This document shows positions 45,701 to 53,194 of a stretch of DNA of 64,000 bases, one piece after another (the stretch's first letter is position 1; the number at the start of each line of letters is the position of its first letter). Made by a program: the position numbers and the translations under genes. A model generated the notes under the pieces. That model had not been told where the DNA came from. It worked only from the letters and a program-made list of their open reading frames with translations, and searched no databases. The stretch is from an uncultured Bacilli bacterium (lineage in GTDB: Bacteria > Bacillota_I > Bacilli_A > RF39 > UBA660), in assembly GCA_934098745.1 (NCBI GenBank), contig CAKOPG010000001.1, forward strand, positions 62,001-126,000, in the 5' to 3' direction.

Positions 45701-47469
45701 TTGATCCAATATATTTGATTGCCCAGAGACTTGTAAAACACTCTAATGATGAAGGATATTTGGTAGGATCACGTGGTTCTGTCGGTTCTAGTTTTGTGGC
45801 TACGATGATGGGAATAACAGAAGTAAATCCATTACCAGCACATTATCGTTGTAAGAAATGTAAGTTGAGTATTTTTGAAGATGATAAAGGTAATTCTTTA
45901 GGAGCTACTTATTCGTCTGGATTTGATTTACCTGATAAGAATTGCCCTAATTGTGATGTGCCAATGTATAAAGATGGCCAAGATATGCCATTTGCGACAT
46001 TCTTAGGTTTTAATGCTGATAAGGTTCCAGATATCGATCTTAACTTTTCAGATTTAAACCAAGCTTCAGCGCATGAATATACGAAAGTATTATTTGGGGT
46101 AGATAATGTATATCGTGCTGGAACTATAGGCACGGTAGCGGAAAAGACAGCTTTTGGTTTTGTTAAAGGTTATTATGAAGATAAAGGGATTTTAAATAAA
46201 CGAACTTGTGAGGTTGAAAGGCTTGCTATGGGATGTACCGGAGTTAAGAGGACAACGGGACAACATCCGGGAGGAATCGTTGTTGTTCCTGACTATATGG
46301 ATGTATCTGATTTTACGCCTTTTCAATTTCCAGCTGAAGATCCGACTAGTCCTTGGAGAACAACGCACTTTGATTATCACGCAATAGATCAAGATTTATT
46401 AAAACTAGATATATTGGGGCATTCCGATCCAACACAGTTAAGATTGATTCAGGATTTAACAAAAACCGATATTTTACAAGTACCTTTAGATGATAAAGAT
46501 ACAATGTCAATATTTACTGGTCCAGAAATATTAGGAGTTACTAAAGAACAGATAATGTGTAATACGGGTACTTTGGGAATTCCGGAATTTGGAACACCAT
46601 TTACAATAGGAATGGTTGAGGATACTAAACCGAAAACATTTGCGGAATTGATTAAGATATCTGGTTTATCACATGGAACTGATGTATGGCTTGGAAATGC
46701 TCAGGATTTAATTAAAAATAATGTAGTGCCATTTAAAGAGGTAATTGGATGTCGTGATGATATTATGGTATACCTTATGTATCATGGAGTAGAACCAATT
46801 AAGGCATTTAAAATAATGGAGTTTGTTAGAAAGGGAAAAGCTTCTAAGGATCCAGAGACTTGGAAGGGTCATGTTGAAACGATGCAAAAAGCAGGAATTG
46901 AGGAATGGTTTATTAATTCATGTGCAAAGATTAAATATATGTTCCCAAAGGCGCATGCGGCAGCTTATGTTATTAGTGCTTTTCGTATAGCATGGTACAA
47001 AGTGCATATGCCAGCATATTATTATGCTTCTTGGTTTTCAACTAAGGCTACAGATTTTGATGTCGAAGCAATGATAAAAGGATATGATGCAATTAAAGAA
47101 AAATTGATTGAAATAGATAATAAAGGGTATGATGCAACGAATAAAGAAGCTGGCGTATCTGAATGTTTAAAATTAGCTCTTGAAGCTACGGCTAGAGGAA
47201 TAAAAATTGCTAATGTGGATTTATACAAAAGTAAAGGAGCAACTTTTTCAGTACTTGACGATAAAACAATTATTCCACCATTTAGGGCTATTGATGGACT
47301 AGGGGACGTTGTAGCTAAAAATATTGAGGCGGAGGCGAAGAAAAATCCATTTATTTCAATAGAAGATTTTCAAAATAGATGTAAAGTATCAACTACTTTG
47401 ATAGAAAAAATGAAATCAATGGGATTATTTACTGGTATGCCGGAAACAAGTCAGTTAAGTTTATTTTAA
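42721..47469 (+). CDS. polC: DNA polymerase III alpha subunit, Gram-positive type
   Basis: 1582 residues from ATG 42721, which has GAAGGATTG upstream; the ATG at 42697 has no ribosome site. Domains: N-terminal region, OB fold (~235-330), PHP (ELHAHTMMSQMDG, AITDHSG), an inserted proofreading exonuclease (VFDTETTGFNAGGGDQMIEI; HNAKFDISF; HHRADYDAEGT), then the polymerase with GSRGSVGSSFVATMMGITEV, the zinc Cys set (CKKC and CPNCD), and PDIDLNFS with the catalytic acids. The order is the PolC form of Bacillota, the main replicative polymerase. It lies alone between two duplicated signalling cassettes. Confidence 0.97.
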   Translation: MMQEKLEKLFKEIGIEEEMYAYFDEASIYKVVVYDKNKILEFIINTKECLPIEVYNNVLYKLGISFKGFEVVKLIIRPSNIDNSKIRSYYQNIMKNICLERIKYNIFLDRDIDVCDNVITIKTYNKMECMSMFQLKEELIDKFKCYGFSLDINIDLVTSHDEDLINKIEQEKESVYVAPSNTNKVDKPKMVEEGEKKPVFKAKKSKEVTPIKDVLYEVDNINIAGTIFGVDYFESKSGYKIITIKVTDYTDSMYVKMFTKDEDEYALIKKLLKEGKWYNFYGRASMDKYANEIVFNTRYKDTYEIEAPVKEEIKDLEEVKRVELHAHTMMSQMDGITRVDLGKHTCELVSKTIEMGYRGVAITDHSGCQAFPIAFGLITDHNKKIRKGLKEKLEELTNKLNEEISDRENINKEIEDVKKKIDNPPIFKGLYGTELTLVDDSVDIVVRPSDLSLKDSTYVVFDTETTGFNAGGGDQMIEIGAVKICGDEIVDRFDELIDPGRHIPNKITELTCITDEMVQGKDNEEEVTKRFLAWAGDAPMVAHNAKFDISFIEMAMKKYNLGEFKNTVIDTLEVSRALDQGFARHNLSALVKRYNVPWEEDAHHRADYDAEGTAHVFSKMIQKLVAQNYETIKDLNKLVLMDEIYKFGRTYHFNAIAVNKKGLKNLFKIISLANTTYLYKTPRILRSKLSELREGLLIGSGCYESEVFQEASRKEGQELTNIINFYDYVEVQPPEVYGHLLQTGDFGSKEELINHIKKIITATKEAGKIIVATGDVHHFSREDKIYREIIVNQKVPGGGRHPLAKSNITEIPSQHFRTTREMLNDFDFLDQELAYEIVVTNTNKVLDMVEEIEVIIDTGGIPFSPRVKSDDGNSYLDCPRVVTDLVFSKASSWYGDDLPHNILERISKELYGDIVYKCCSSIVDEENKELDSSQKEDEIFKRLHDIILKGFDEVKKVVGEYVKKHWDSETLELDEKTLAKQVKNELGGIIGGGFDPIYLIAQRLVKHSNDEGYLVGSRGSVGSSFVATMMGITEVNPLPAHYRCKKCKLSIFEDDKGNSLGATYSSGFDLPDKNCPNCDVPMYKDGQDMPFATFLGFNADKVPDIDLNFSDLNQASAHEYTKVLFGVDNVYRAGTIGTVAEKTAFGFVKGYYEDKGILNKRTCEVERLAMGCTGVKRTTGQHPGGIVVVPDYMDVSDFTPFQFPAEDPTSPWRTTHFDYHAIDQDLLKLDILGHSDPTQLRLIQDLTKTDILQVPLDDKDTMSIFTGPEILGVTKEQIMCNTGTLGIPEFGTPFTIGMVEDTKPKTFAELIKISGLSHGTDVWLGNAQDLIKNNVVPFKEVIGCRDDIMVYLMYHGVEPIKAFKIMEFVRKGKASKDPETWKGHVETMQKAGIEEWFINSCAKIKYMFPKAHAAAYVISAFRIAWYKVHMPAYYYASWFSTKATDFDVEAMIKGYDAIKEKLIEIDNKGYDATNKEAGVSECLKLALEATARGIKIANVDLYKSKGATFSVLDDKTIIPPFRAIDGLGDVVAKNIEAEAKKNPFISIEDFQNRCKVSTTLIEKMKSMGLFTGMPETSQLSLF

Positions 47470-47511
47470 CTGATTTGTTTTAAAAAAAATTTTAAACTTT
47501 ATCAAATAATA

Positions 47512-47540
47512 TTGCATTTTGTAAAAAAATTTGCTATTAT
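47512..47540 (+). promoter_or_regulatory. Promoter of the TasA-type protein gene
   Basis: TTGCAT (47512-47517), 17 bases, TATTAT (47535-47540). A strong ribosome site, AAAGGAGG, follows. Confidence 0.65.
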
Positions 47541-47566
47541 TAGTATAGTAAAGGAGGATAAGAAAA

Positions 47567-48253
47567 ATGGAAAACAAAAGAGGAAGTGAGATATTCTTAG
47601 GTGTTGTAGGTGTTGCTACATTAATAGTTGCTATTATTGGTGCTACATTTGCATTCTTCTCTGCTAGTATTCAAGGTGACAACAATGTTAACGTAGAATC
47701 ATATACTTATAGTGCTACGTTATCTGTTGAAAGAGTTGATAATGCGAGCGGACTTAAATTAATTCCAATGAAGAGTTCAGAAGTAGATAATGCATTAGCA
47801 ACTGCAGATAGTATTTGTAAAACAACAGATGGTTTTGCAGGTTGTGCATTATACAAATTAACATTTACTAATACTGGTTCTGGTGCGTTAACACTTGATG
47901 GTGTTTTAACTACTACTAAGAACGAAGGTGTTACTGAAACAACTAAAGATACTAATAAATTTGAAAACCTAAAATATCAAATGTTAACTTCAACAGACGG
48001 TACTACTTTCACTAAGGATGGAGCTGCTGTAGCAATTTCTTCATCAGTAGATGGTACTGCTAATATGCCTCAAGTTGTAGGTATTTCTAATGCTGAAGGT
48101 AACAATACTGCTGTTAGATACGTTTTAGTATACTTAGATGATACTGGAGCAGCTCAACCTACTGAAATGGGTGTTTCTTATGAAGGAACATTTACGTATT
48201 CTAGTGGAGATGCTACTAGTGGATTAACAGCATCATTTGGAATTGGCGGATAA
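47567..48253 (+). CDS. SipW-dependent-type secreted protein (TasA/CalY-like)
   Basis: 228 residues. The N-terminus is the TasA/camelysin-type signal: a short charged part, VVGVATLIVAIIGATFAFFSA, then a beta-rich mature domain. The mature part is Thr/Ser/Gly-rich with two Cys (ADSICK and FAGCALYK) and repeated beta strands, resembling fibre or surface-layer subunits. Codon use is richer in C and G and more uniform than in its neighbours, as in highly expressed genes. In Bacillus such proteins are cut by the signal peptidase SipW and may form matrix fibres. No sipW is close; a canonical signal peptidase at 60.6 kb is the only one in the window. Confidence 0.8.
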   Translation: MENKRGSEIFLGVVGVATLIVAIIGATFAFFSASIQGDNNVNVESYTYSATLSVERVDNASGLKLIPMKSSEVDNALATADSICKTTDGFAGCALYKLTFTNTGSGALTLDGVLTTTKNEGVTETTKDTNKFENLKYQMLTSTDGTTFTKDGAAVAISSSVDGTANMPQVVGISNAEGNNTAVRYVLVYLDDTGAAQPTEMGVSYEGTFTYSSGDATSGLTASFGIGG

Positions 48254-48262
48254 TAGAGATAA

Positions 48263-48286
48263 AGAAGTGAGCAATCACTTTTTTTC
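48263..48286 (+). terminator. Intrinsic terminator after the TasA-like gene
   Basis: AAGTGA, a GCAA tetraloop, TCACTT, then six or seven T. Confidence 0.88.
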
Positions 48287-48363
48287 TATGGATAAAAGAA
48301 TTTATTTATCTTAAAAGTGTTGCAAAAAAATAATATCTTTGTTATGATTAAATAAGAATAGGG

Positions 48364-49194
48364 TTGATAGTCATGAAAGATAAAAAAGATAAAGAGAAAA
48401 AGATGTTATTATTTTTAATTGTGGCAATTGCTACTAGTATTCTTATTGCGGTAGGAGCAACGTATGCATTTTTCTCGACTACTTTAAGTAGTGAGAATGG
48501 AGCAGTTAATTTTGCTTCATTAAAGTTAGATATAGATTTATCTGATGATGTTTCATTAATTAAAGATAATATTATTCCTTCTATTGAGGAGTATGTCGAT
48601 ATAGCTACAAAAAATAGAGTAGATAGTGATGGCAACTTTCTAAAACCATATGAAGATACTAATACTGGCGAACTTATTACCGCTAAGACTGCTTGTATAG
48701 ATGATAATTTACGAGATATTTGTAGCATTTATTCTTTTACAGTATATAATAAAATGGTTGATACGGAATTACCGATAGTTATTACTTTAAATCCTAGTTA
48801 TAATAGCTTTGAAAATTTATATTTTAAAGTATTAGATAATAATAAAAATGAAGTAATAGGAGCGACACATTTAGTAGATAGTAGATACGAATTAGATGAG
48901 AAGGGTAATTATAAAAAAGATAGTGCAGGTAATTTAATTAGAAAATCAGGTACAGAAAATGATCCTATGCCTAGTATAACACTTACTAATTTAAGTCAAA
49001 CTTTAGCCAAGGCTACAGATAGTGAGACACCTACAGCAGTTACTTATTCAATAGTTTTGTGGGTAATGGAAGTTAATGCCGATCAAACTAAGGAAGATAG
49101 TGGTAAGAAATTTTCTGGAGGAATAACAGTAACAGCTGCGGGTAATGGAAATAATGGAATTACCGGAATTATTTCAGCTTATGGTACAGAGTAA
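48364..49194 (+). CDS. Second SipW-dependent-type secreted protein
   Basis: 276 residues from GTC-preceded ATG 48373 or the GTG at 48364; ATG 48373 (MKDKKDKEKK) is the more likely start with AGGGTTGAT upstream. A basic N-terminus precedes FLIVAIATSILIAVGATYAF, the TasA-type signal with GATYAFFST. The mature domain is beta-rich, with two Cys (TACIDDNLRDICS), TFTVYNK-like strands, and ends in GITVTAAGNG. It is a paralogue in kind, not in sequence, of the gene before it. Probable surface or matrix protein, secreted by the same route. Confidence 0.75.
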   Translation: MIVMKDKKDKEKKMLLFLIVAIATSILIAVGATYAFFSTTLSSENGAVNFASLKLDIDLSDDVSLIKDNIIPSIEEYVDIATKNRVDSDGNFLKPYEDTNTGELITAKTACIDDNLRDICSIYSFTVYNKMVDTELPIVITLNPSYNSFENLYFKVLDNNKNEVIGATHLVDSRYELDEKGNYKKDSAGNLIRKSGTENDPMPSITLTNLSQTLAKATDSETPTAVTYSIVLWVMEVNADQTKEDSGKKFSGGITVTAAGNGNNGITGIISAYGTE

Positions 49195-49195
49195 T

Positions 49196-49218
49196 AAAGA
49201 ACTTAACAGTTCTTTTTA
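49196..49218 (+). terminator. Intrinsic terminator after the second TasA-like gene
   Basis: AAGAAC (49197-49202), loop TTAACA, GTTCTT (49209-49214), then TTT. Confidence 0.8.
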
Positions 49219-49271
49219 TTTGCTTGTAATGATAAAAAATATTAATTAGGTGATAAAAGCTTTAATTAGGG

Positions 49272-49300
49272 TTGATATTATATAGATAAACAGTTATAAT
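49272..49300 (+). promoter_or_regulatory. Promoter of ligase/pseudokinase cassette B
   Basis: TTGATA (49272-49277), 17 bases, TATAAT (49295-49300). It matches the cassette A promoter nearly base for base. Confidence 0.8.
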
Positions 49301-49333
49301 ATAGAATATATATTCGTTTTAAGGGGGGATATT

Positions 49334-51199
49334 ATGAAATTAGAAGACTTAAATAGACTAAAAGATAAATTAAAAGAGTTATCTAAAGTTGAACAAAGAA
49401 GAAGAGATAAGTATTTGCAAGAGATAGCTAGTGGTAAAATATATGGACCAATGGTCGGATATGCTAGTATTGATAAACCTAATTTAGGTCATTATGGAGA
49501 TGAGGCGATTGATTTAGAAGTGCCCCAAATGACAGCGTATGAATTTTTAGAAAATTGTTGTAAAAATAATTTAGATTATACTGCGATTGAATATTTTATG
49601 AAAAAATATTCTTATAAAAAGTTGATGAGAAAAATAGATATAGTTGCTAAAGGATTTATGGAGTTAGGTGTTAAACAAGGGGATAAGGTAGTTTTAGCTT
49701 TACCTAATATACCAGAAAATGTGATTAGTTTTTATGCTTTAAATAAAATTGGGGCTGTTGCTTGTTTGGTAGATTTAACTTCTAAAGCTGATGATTTAAG
49801 TGAAGCTATAAATGATGTATCGTCTAAATATTTAGTAGCAACAGATTTATTTATGTCCGAGGTTAAAAAGGCATTACCTAAAACTAGTGTAGAAAAAGTT
49901 ATTGTAACTTCACCAGTTAATTCTTTACCATTTGTGGTGAAACTATTATTTGCGATAAAGAATAAGACTATATTATCAAATAATAAATTTAATTTTAATA
50001 GTTTAATTAAATTAGGAAAAAAGAGTAAGAAATTAATTACTTATAAAGGAAATGCTCATGATACGGCTTGTATTTTAAGGACTAGCGGAACTACAGGAAA
50101 AGCCAAGGCAGTAGAATTATCAAATATAGCACTTAATATAAAGCCTTTACAATATAAGAGTGCAGGTTTTGAATTTAATCCACAAGAAATATTTTTTAAT
50201 CAGGTACCACCATTTTTAGCTTATAATATTATTATGGCAACCCATTTACCACTTTGTTTACTTTTAACTGTTAGAATGTTACCAGATTATTGTCCTTCAA
50301 AATTTGCATATAATGTTATTAATACAAAGGCTAATCATGCTATTGCCGGACCGGCTGATTGGAATAATTTTTTAGATAATAAAGAGTTAGTTATGAAACA
50401 TGATTTTTCTAGACTTAAAACAATGGCTAGCGGTAGTGATAAGTATGAAGAAGATAAGAAAAGTATGGTAAATGAAATGCTTAGGGAAAGAGGTTGTAAA
50501 AATAAAATAATCGAGGGATATGGTGCTACAGAAGGAGGTTGTGCTGATACGACTAATATTCCAAGTTATATTGTTCCATCTAGTGTTGGAATAGCTTTAC
50601 CAAAGACTGATATATGTATATGTGATGTTATATATGATGAAAATGGAGAGTATACCATTACTGAAAAAGAACTATTATATAATGAGATGGGAGAAATATG
50701 TATAGCTGGTGATACCTTAATGAATGGTTATTTAAATAATCAAGAAGCTACGGATAAAGTATTAATTAGACATGCCGATGGTAAGTTATGGTATCATACA
50801 GGGGACTTAGGTAAAATAGATAGTGATGGTAGTCTTTATTATAGTGGAAGATTAGGAAGAATAATTAAAAGACATGATGGAATCAAGATATCACCATTTA
50901 AAATAGAAGATATTGTATCAAATGTTCCTAATGTACGTGAATGTTGTGTTGTAGGAGTTGACGATATTTATCATGATAGAGGACAAATGCCAATTGTAAA
51001 TATTTCTATTAGTGAAGATTATGATGGAAATAAAGAAGAAGTTATAGAAATGGTAAGAAAAGAATGCCTTGATAAATTAAAAGAAAAAGAATTACCAATG
51101 GATTATTATATATGGGATGGAGAACTTCCTAAAACACATGTAGGAAAGATTGATTTTAAACAAATAGCAAAAGTAAAAACAAGAAAGAGAATAAGATAA
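49334..51199 (+). CDS. Adenylate-forming acyl-CoA/acid ligase, cassette B
   Basis: 621 residues, paralogue of the ligase at 38540. All adenylation motifs are present: RTSGTTGKAKAVELS, YGATEGGCAD, YHTGDLGKID, YSGRLGRIIKRHDGIKISP and catalytic Lys in THVGKIDFKQ. The N-terminal helical region matches (LKELSKVEQRRRDKYLQEIA, GKIYGPMVGYASIDKPN). Sequence outside the motifs has diverged, and the substrate-pocket region differs (FGAT- and MT-E-type surroundings), so the two may activate different acids. The gene has the same promoter, ribosome site, hairpin and partner gene as cassette A. Confidence 0.85.
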   Translation: MKLEDLNRLKDKLKELSKVEQRRRDKYLQEIASGKIYGPMVGYASIDKPNLGHYGDEAIDLEVPQMTAYEFLENCCKNNLDYTAIEYFMKKYSYKKLMRKIDIVAKGFMELGVKQGDKVVLALPNIPENVISFYALNKIGAVACLVDLTSKADDLSEAINDVSSKYLVATDLFMSEVKKALPKTSVEKVIVTSPVNSLPFVVKLLFAIKNKTILSNNKFNFNSLIKLGKKSKKLITYKGNAHDTACILRTSGTTGKAKAVELSNIALNIKPLQYKSAGFEFNPQEIFFNQVPPFLAYNIIMATHLPLCLLLTVRMLPDYCPSKFAYNVINTKANHAIAGPADWNNFLDNKELVMKHDFSRLKTMASGSDKYEEDKKSMVNEMLRERGCKNKIIEGYGATEGGCADTTNIPSYIVPSSVGIALPKTDICICDVIYDENGEYTITEKELLYNEMGEICIAGDTLMNGYLNNQEATDKVLIRHADGKLWYHTGDLGKIDSDGSLYYSGRLGRIIKRHDGIKISPFKIEDIVSNVPNVRECCVVGVDDIYHDRGQMPIVNISISEDYDGNKEEVIEMVRKECLDKLKEKELPMDYYIWDGELPKTHVGKIDFKQIAKVKTRKRIR

Positions 51200-51216
51200 T
51201 GCTTTTATTCTCTTTT
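51185..51216 (+). terminator. Hairpin between ligase B and pseudokinase B
   Basis: AAGAGAATAAG (51185-51195) pairs with CTTTTATTCTCTT (51202-51214), then TT. It overlaps the ligase stop exactly as in cassette A. Confidence 0.6.
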
Positions 51217-51253
51217 AAATTATGGTATACTTTTATTGATAGAGGTGAATAGA

Positions 51254-53002
51254 ATGAATAGTAATATGATATTTTCTTTATGTAGTTTTTTCTATATTTT
51301 ACTTACAATTGTATTATATTTTACAAAACCAAGAATAAGAAATATAGAAAATAAGATATATTCTATACTAATTATAACAAATATAATAGGACTTACGATA
51401 GAACTTGGAAGTACACTTTTAAATACTTATTTGGTTACTGGTAGTGAATTAAAAATATTTTCTTTAAAATTAATTATGATATATTTTCTTACATGGTTAT
51501 ATATTTTTACAGTATATATTTATTATATATCTGAGAGAAAAGAAAATGTTGTTAAGAATAAGTTAATTCCATTAGTATTAGTTTTGTTTATTGCAATAGA
51601 TTTAACTTTACCAATATATCCTAAATATGAAAATGGAGTAATGGCTTATACATATGGAGGATGTGTTGACTTTGTATATGCAATATCTTTTGTACTTATT
51701 ATAATTAATCTCTTTTTAGTTATTAAGAATTTTAAAAATATAAAAAGTAAGAAATATATTCCCTTGCTAGTATTTATGATACTGGGAATAATATCAGCAA
51801 TATTACAATCTGTTTTTCCACAGTTATTAATATTGGCATCGGTAGAAACTTTTGTAGTAGTTGTGATGTATTTTACGATAGAAAATCCGGATATGAAGAT
51901 GTTAAAAGAAATGCATGATGCTAAAGAAATAAGTGATAATGCTAATGAAGAGAAGACCCTGTTTTTGTATAATATGACTCAAGAAATTAGAGAGACTACT
52001 AAAAATATTGATAATGAGGCGGATATAATAATAGATAGTGATAATCTTAGTGATGATAAAGAGAGTGCTAGAAATATAAAGGGTGAAACTTCTAAATTTA
52101 GAATGATGACGAATGATATTTTTGATATATCAGCAGTAGAGGCTTCAAGTATAAAGATATATAATAATAAATATAATATTAAGACGATTCTTAAGGAAGT
52201 AGTAAATATATATAATAATAGTTGTAAGAGTAAAAATATAGAATTTAGAACTAATATTGAACATAATATTCCGGATACACTATATGGAGATAGTATTAGT
52301 TTAAAGAAAGTATTAAGTTTAATTCTTACTAATAGTTTAAAATATACGAATAAGGGATATATAGAAATAGATGTCAATACAATTATCAAGAATAATATCT
52401 GTAGATTAATATTTACTATTGAAGATTCTGGACCTGGTATTAAAAGTAGTGAATTAGAAAAAATAAGAGTAAACAATAAGAACTTAAATGAAGCATATAA
52501 AATGATTACCTTAATGAATGGTACAATGTTAATAAATTCTAATTATGGAGTAGGAACAAAAGTAAAAATAATAATGGATCAGTTAATGGAAGTAGAACAA
52601 TCTAAAGAATTGAAACAATATAATGAGATATATGATAATATGAAGATTTTGGTAGTAGATGATAATGAAGCCACATTCAAGATAATTGAGAAGATGTTAA
52701 AGGGTAGTAAAATAGAAATAGATACTTCTTTAAATGGAAAAGATTGTTTAAATAAGATTAAGAGTAAGAATAGGTATGATGTAATATTGTTAGATGAAGA
52801 ATTATCGCAAATAACAGGAGAAGATTTACTTAATAAATTAAAAGAAATAAGAAATTATAATACTCCGGTAATATTACTTACTAAAGATAATAGTTATGAA
52901 TATAATTTAGAATATAAGAATATAGGCTTTGATGATTATATTATAAGACCATTTAAAAGGGAAGTATTACTTAGTAAATTAGATAAGTTTCATAAAAAAT
53001 AA
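51254..53002 (+). CDS. 7TM hybrid pseudo-histidine kinase with receiver domain, copy B
   Basis: 582 residues from ATG 51254 (GAGGTGA at 51242-51248); the TTG at 51236 reads in frame but lacks a site. Copy of the protein at 40576: seven membrane helices (~1-215), linker, HisKA-like helix with NMTQEIRETTKN and Gln243 in place of the phospho-His, ATPase domain, receiver with D in LLDEE and an Arg in place of the conserved Lys. The DNA from 52083 to 52923 is identical to copy A, whereas the membrane sensor domain is diverged, so input probably differs and output is shared. A consensus promoter and T-box begin right after the stop. Confidence 0.8.
   Translation: MNSNMIFSLCSFFYILLTIVLYFTKPRIRNIENKIYSILIITNIIGLTIELGSTLLNTYLVTGSELKIFSLKLIMIYFLTWLYIFTVYIYYISERKENVVKNKLIPLVLVLFIAIDLTLPIYPKYENGVMAYTYGGCVDFVYAISFVLIIINLFLVIKNFKNIKSKKYIPLLVFMILGIISAILQSVFPQLLILASVETFVVVVMYFTIENPDMKMLKEMHDAKEISDNANEEKTLFLYNMTQEIRETTKNIDNEADIIIDSDNLSDDKESARNIKGETSKFRMMTNDIFDISAVEASSIKIYNNKYNIKTILKEVVNIYNNSCKSKNIEFRTNIEHNIPDTLYGDSISLKKVLSLILTNSLKYTNKGYIEIDVNTIIKNNICRLIFTIEDSGPGIKSSELEKIRVNNKNLNEAYKMITLMNGTMLINSNYGVGTKVKIIMDQLMEVEQSKELKQYNEIYDNMKILVVDDNEATFKIIEKMLKGSKIEIDTSLNGKDCLNKIKSKNRYDVILLDEELSQITGEDLLNKLKEIRNYNTPVILLTKDNSYEYNLEYKNIGFDDYIIRPFKREVLLSKLDKFHKK
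52083..52923 (+). repeat. 841-bp tract identical to 41438-42278 (copy B)
   Basis: Partner of the tract in copy A, same strand, offset 10645. The identity stops sharply on both sides, which suggests gene conversion rather than a fresh duplication of the whole gene. Confidence 0.9.
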
Positions 53003-53013
53003 AAAAAGACTAC

Positions 53014-53042
53014 TTGACAATGAATTAATTGGTGATTATAAT
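53014..53042 (+). promoter_or_regulatory. Consensus promoter of aspS2-ttcA
   Basis: TTGACA (53014-53019), 17 bases, TATAAT (53037-53042): a perfect sigma-A-type promoter twelve bases after the previous stop. Confidence 0.92.
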
Positions 53043-53048
53043 GATATT

Positions 53049-53183
53049 AGTTTTCGGTTTATGAGTGACACATAAATATTAACGAAACTGACAATTTATT
53101 AATTGAAATAAGAGCACGAAAGTGAAATAAGGTGGCACCGCGGATGATAGTCCGTCCTTATAGATTACTTTGCGTGCTTTTTT
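53049..53183 (+). ncRNA. Short T-box leader of aspS2, ultrashort stem I with GAC (Asp)
   Basis: The T-box AGGTGGCACCGCGG is at 53130-53143. Stem I is very small: an outer stem (AGTTTTCG 53049-53056 with CGAAACT 53083-53089) and an inner TTTATG/CATAAA hairpin (53058-53076) with loop AGTGACA; GAC at 53067-53069 is the only Asp codon in place. There is no room for the usual apical structure. The terminator arm GCGTGCT runs into a T stretch ending at 53183. It should respond to uncharged tRNA-Asp. The leader is about 135 bases, half the length of the aspS1 leader. Confidence 0.88.
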
Positions 53184-53194
53184 AGGAGGAAAAA

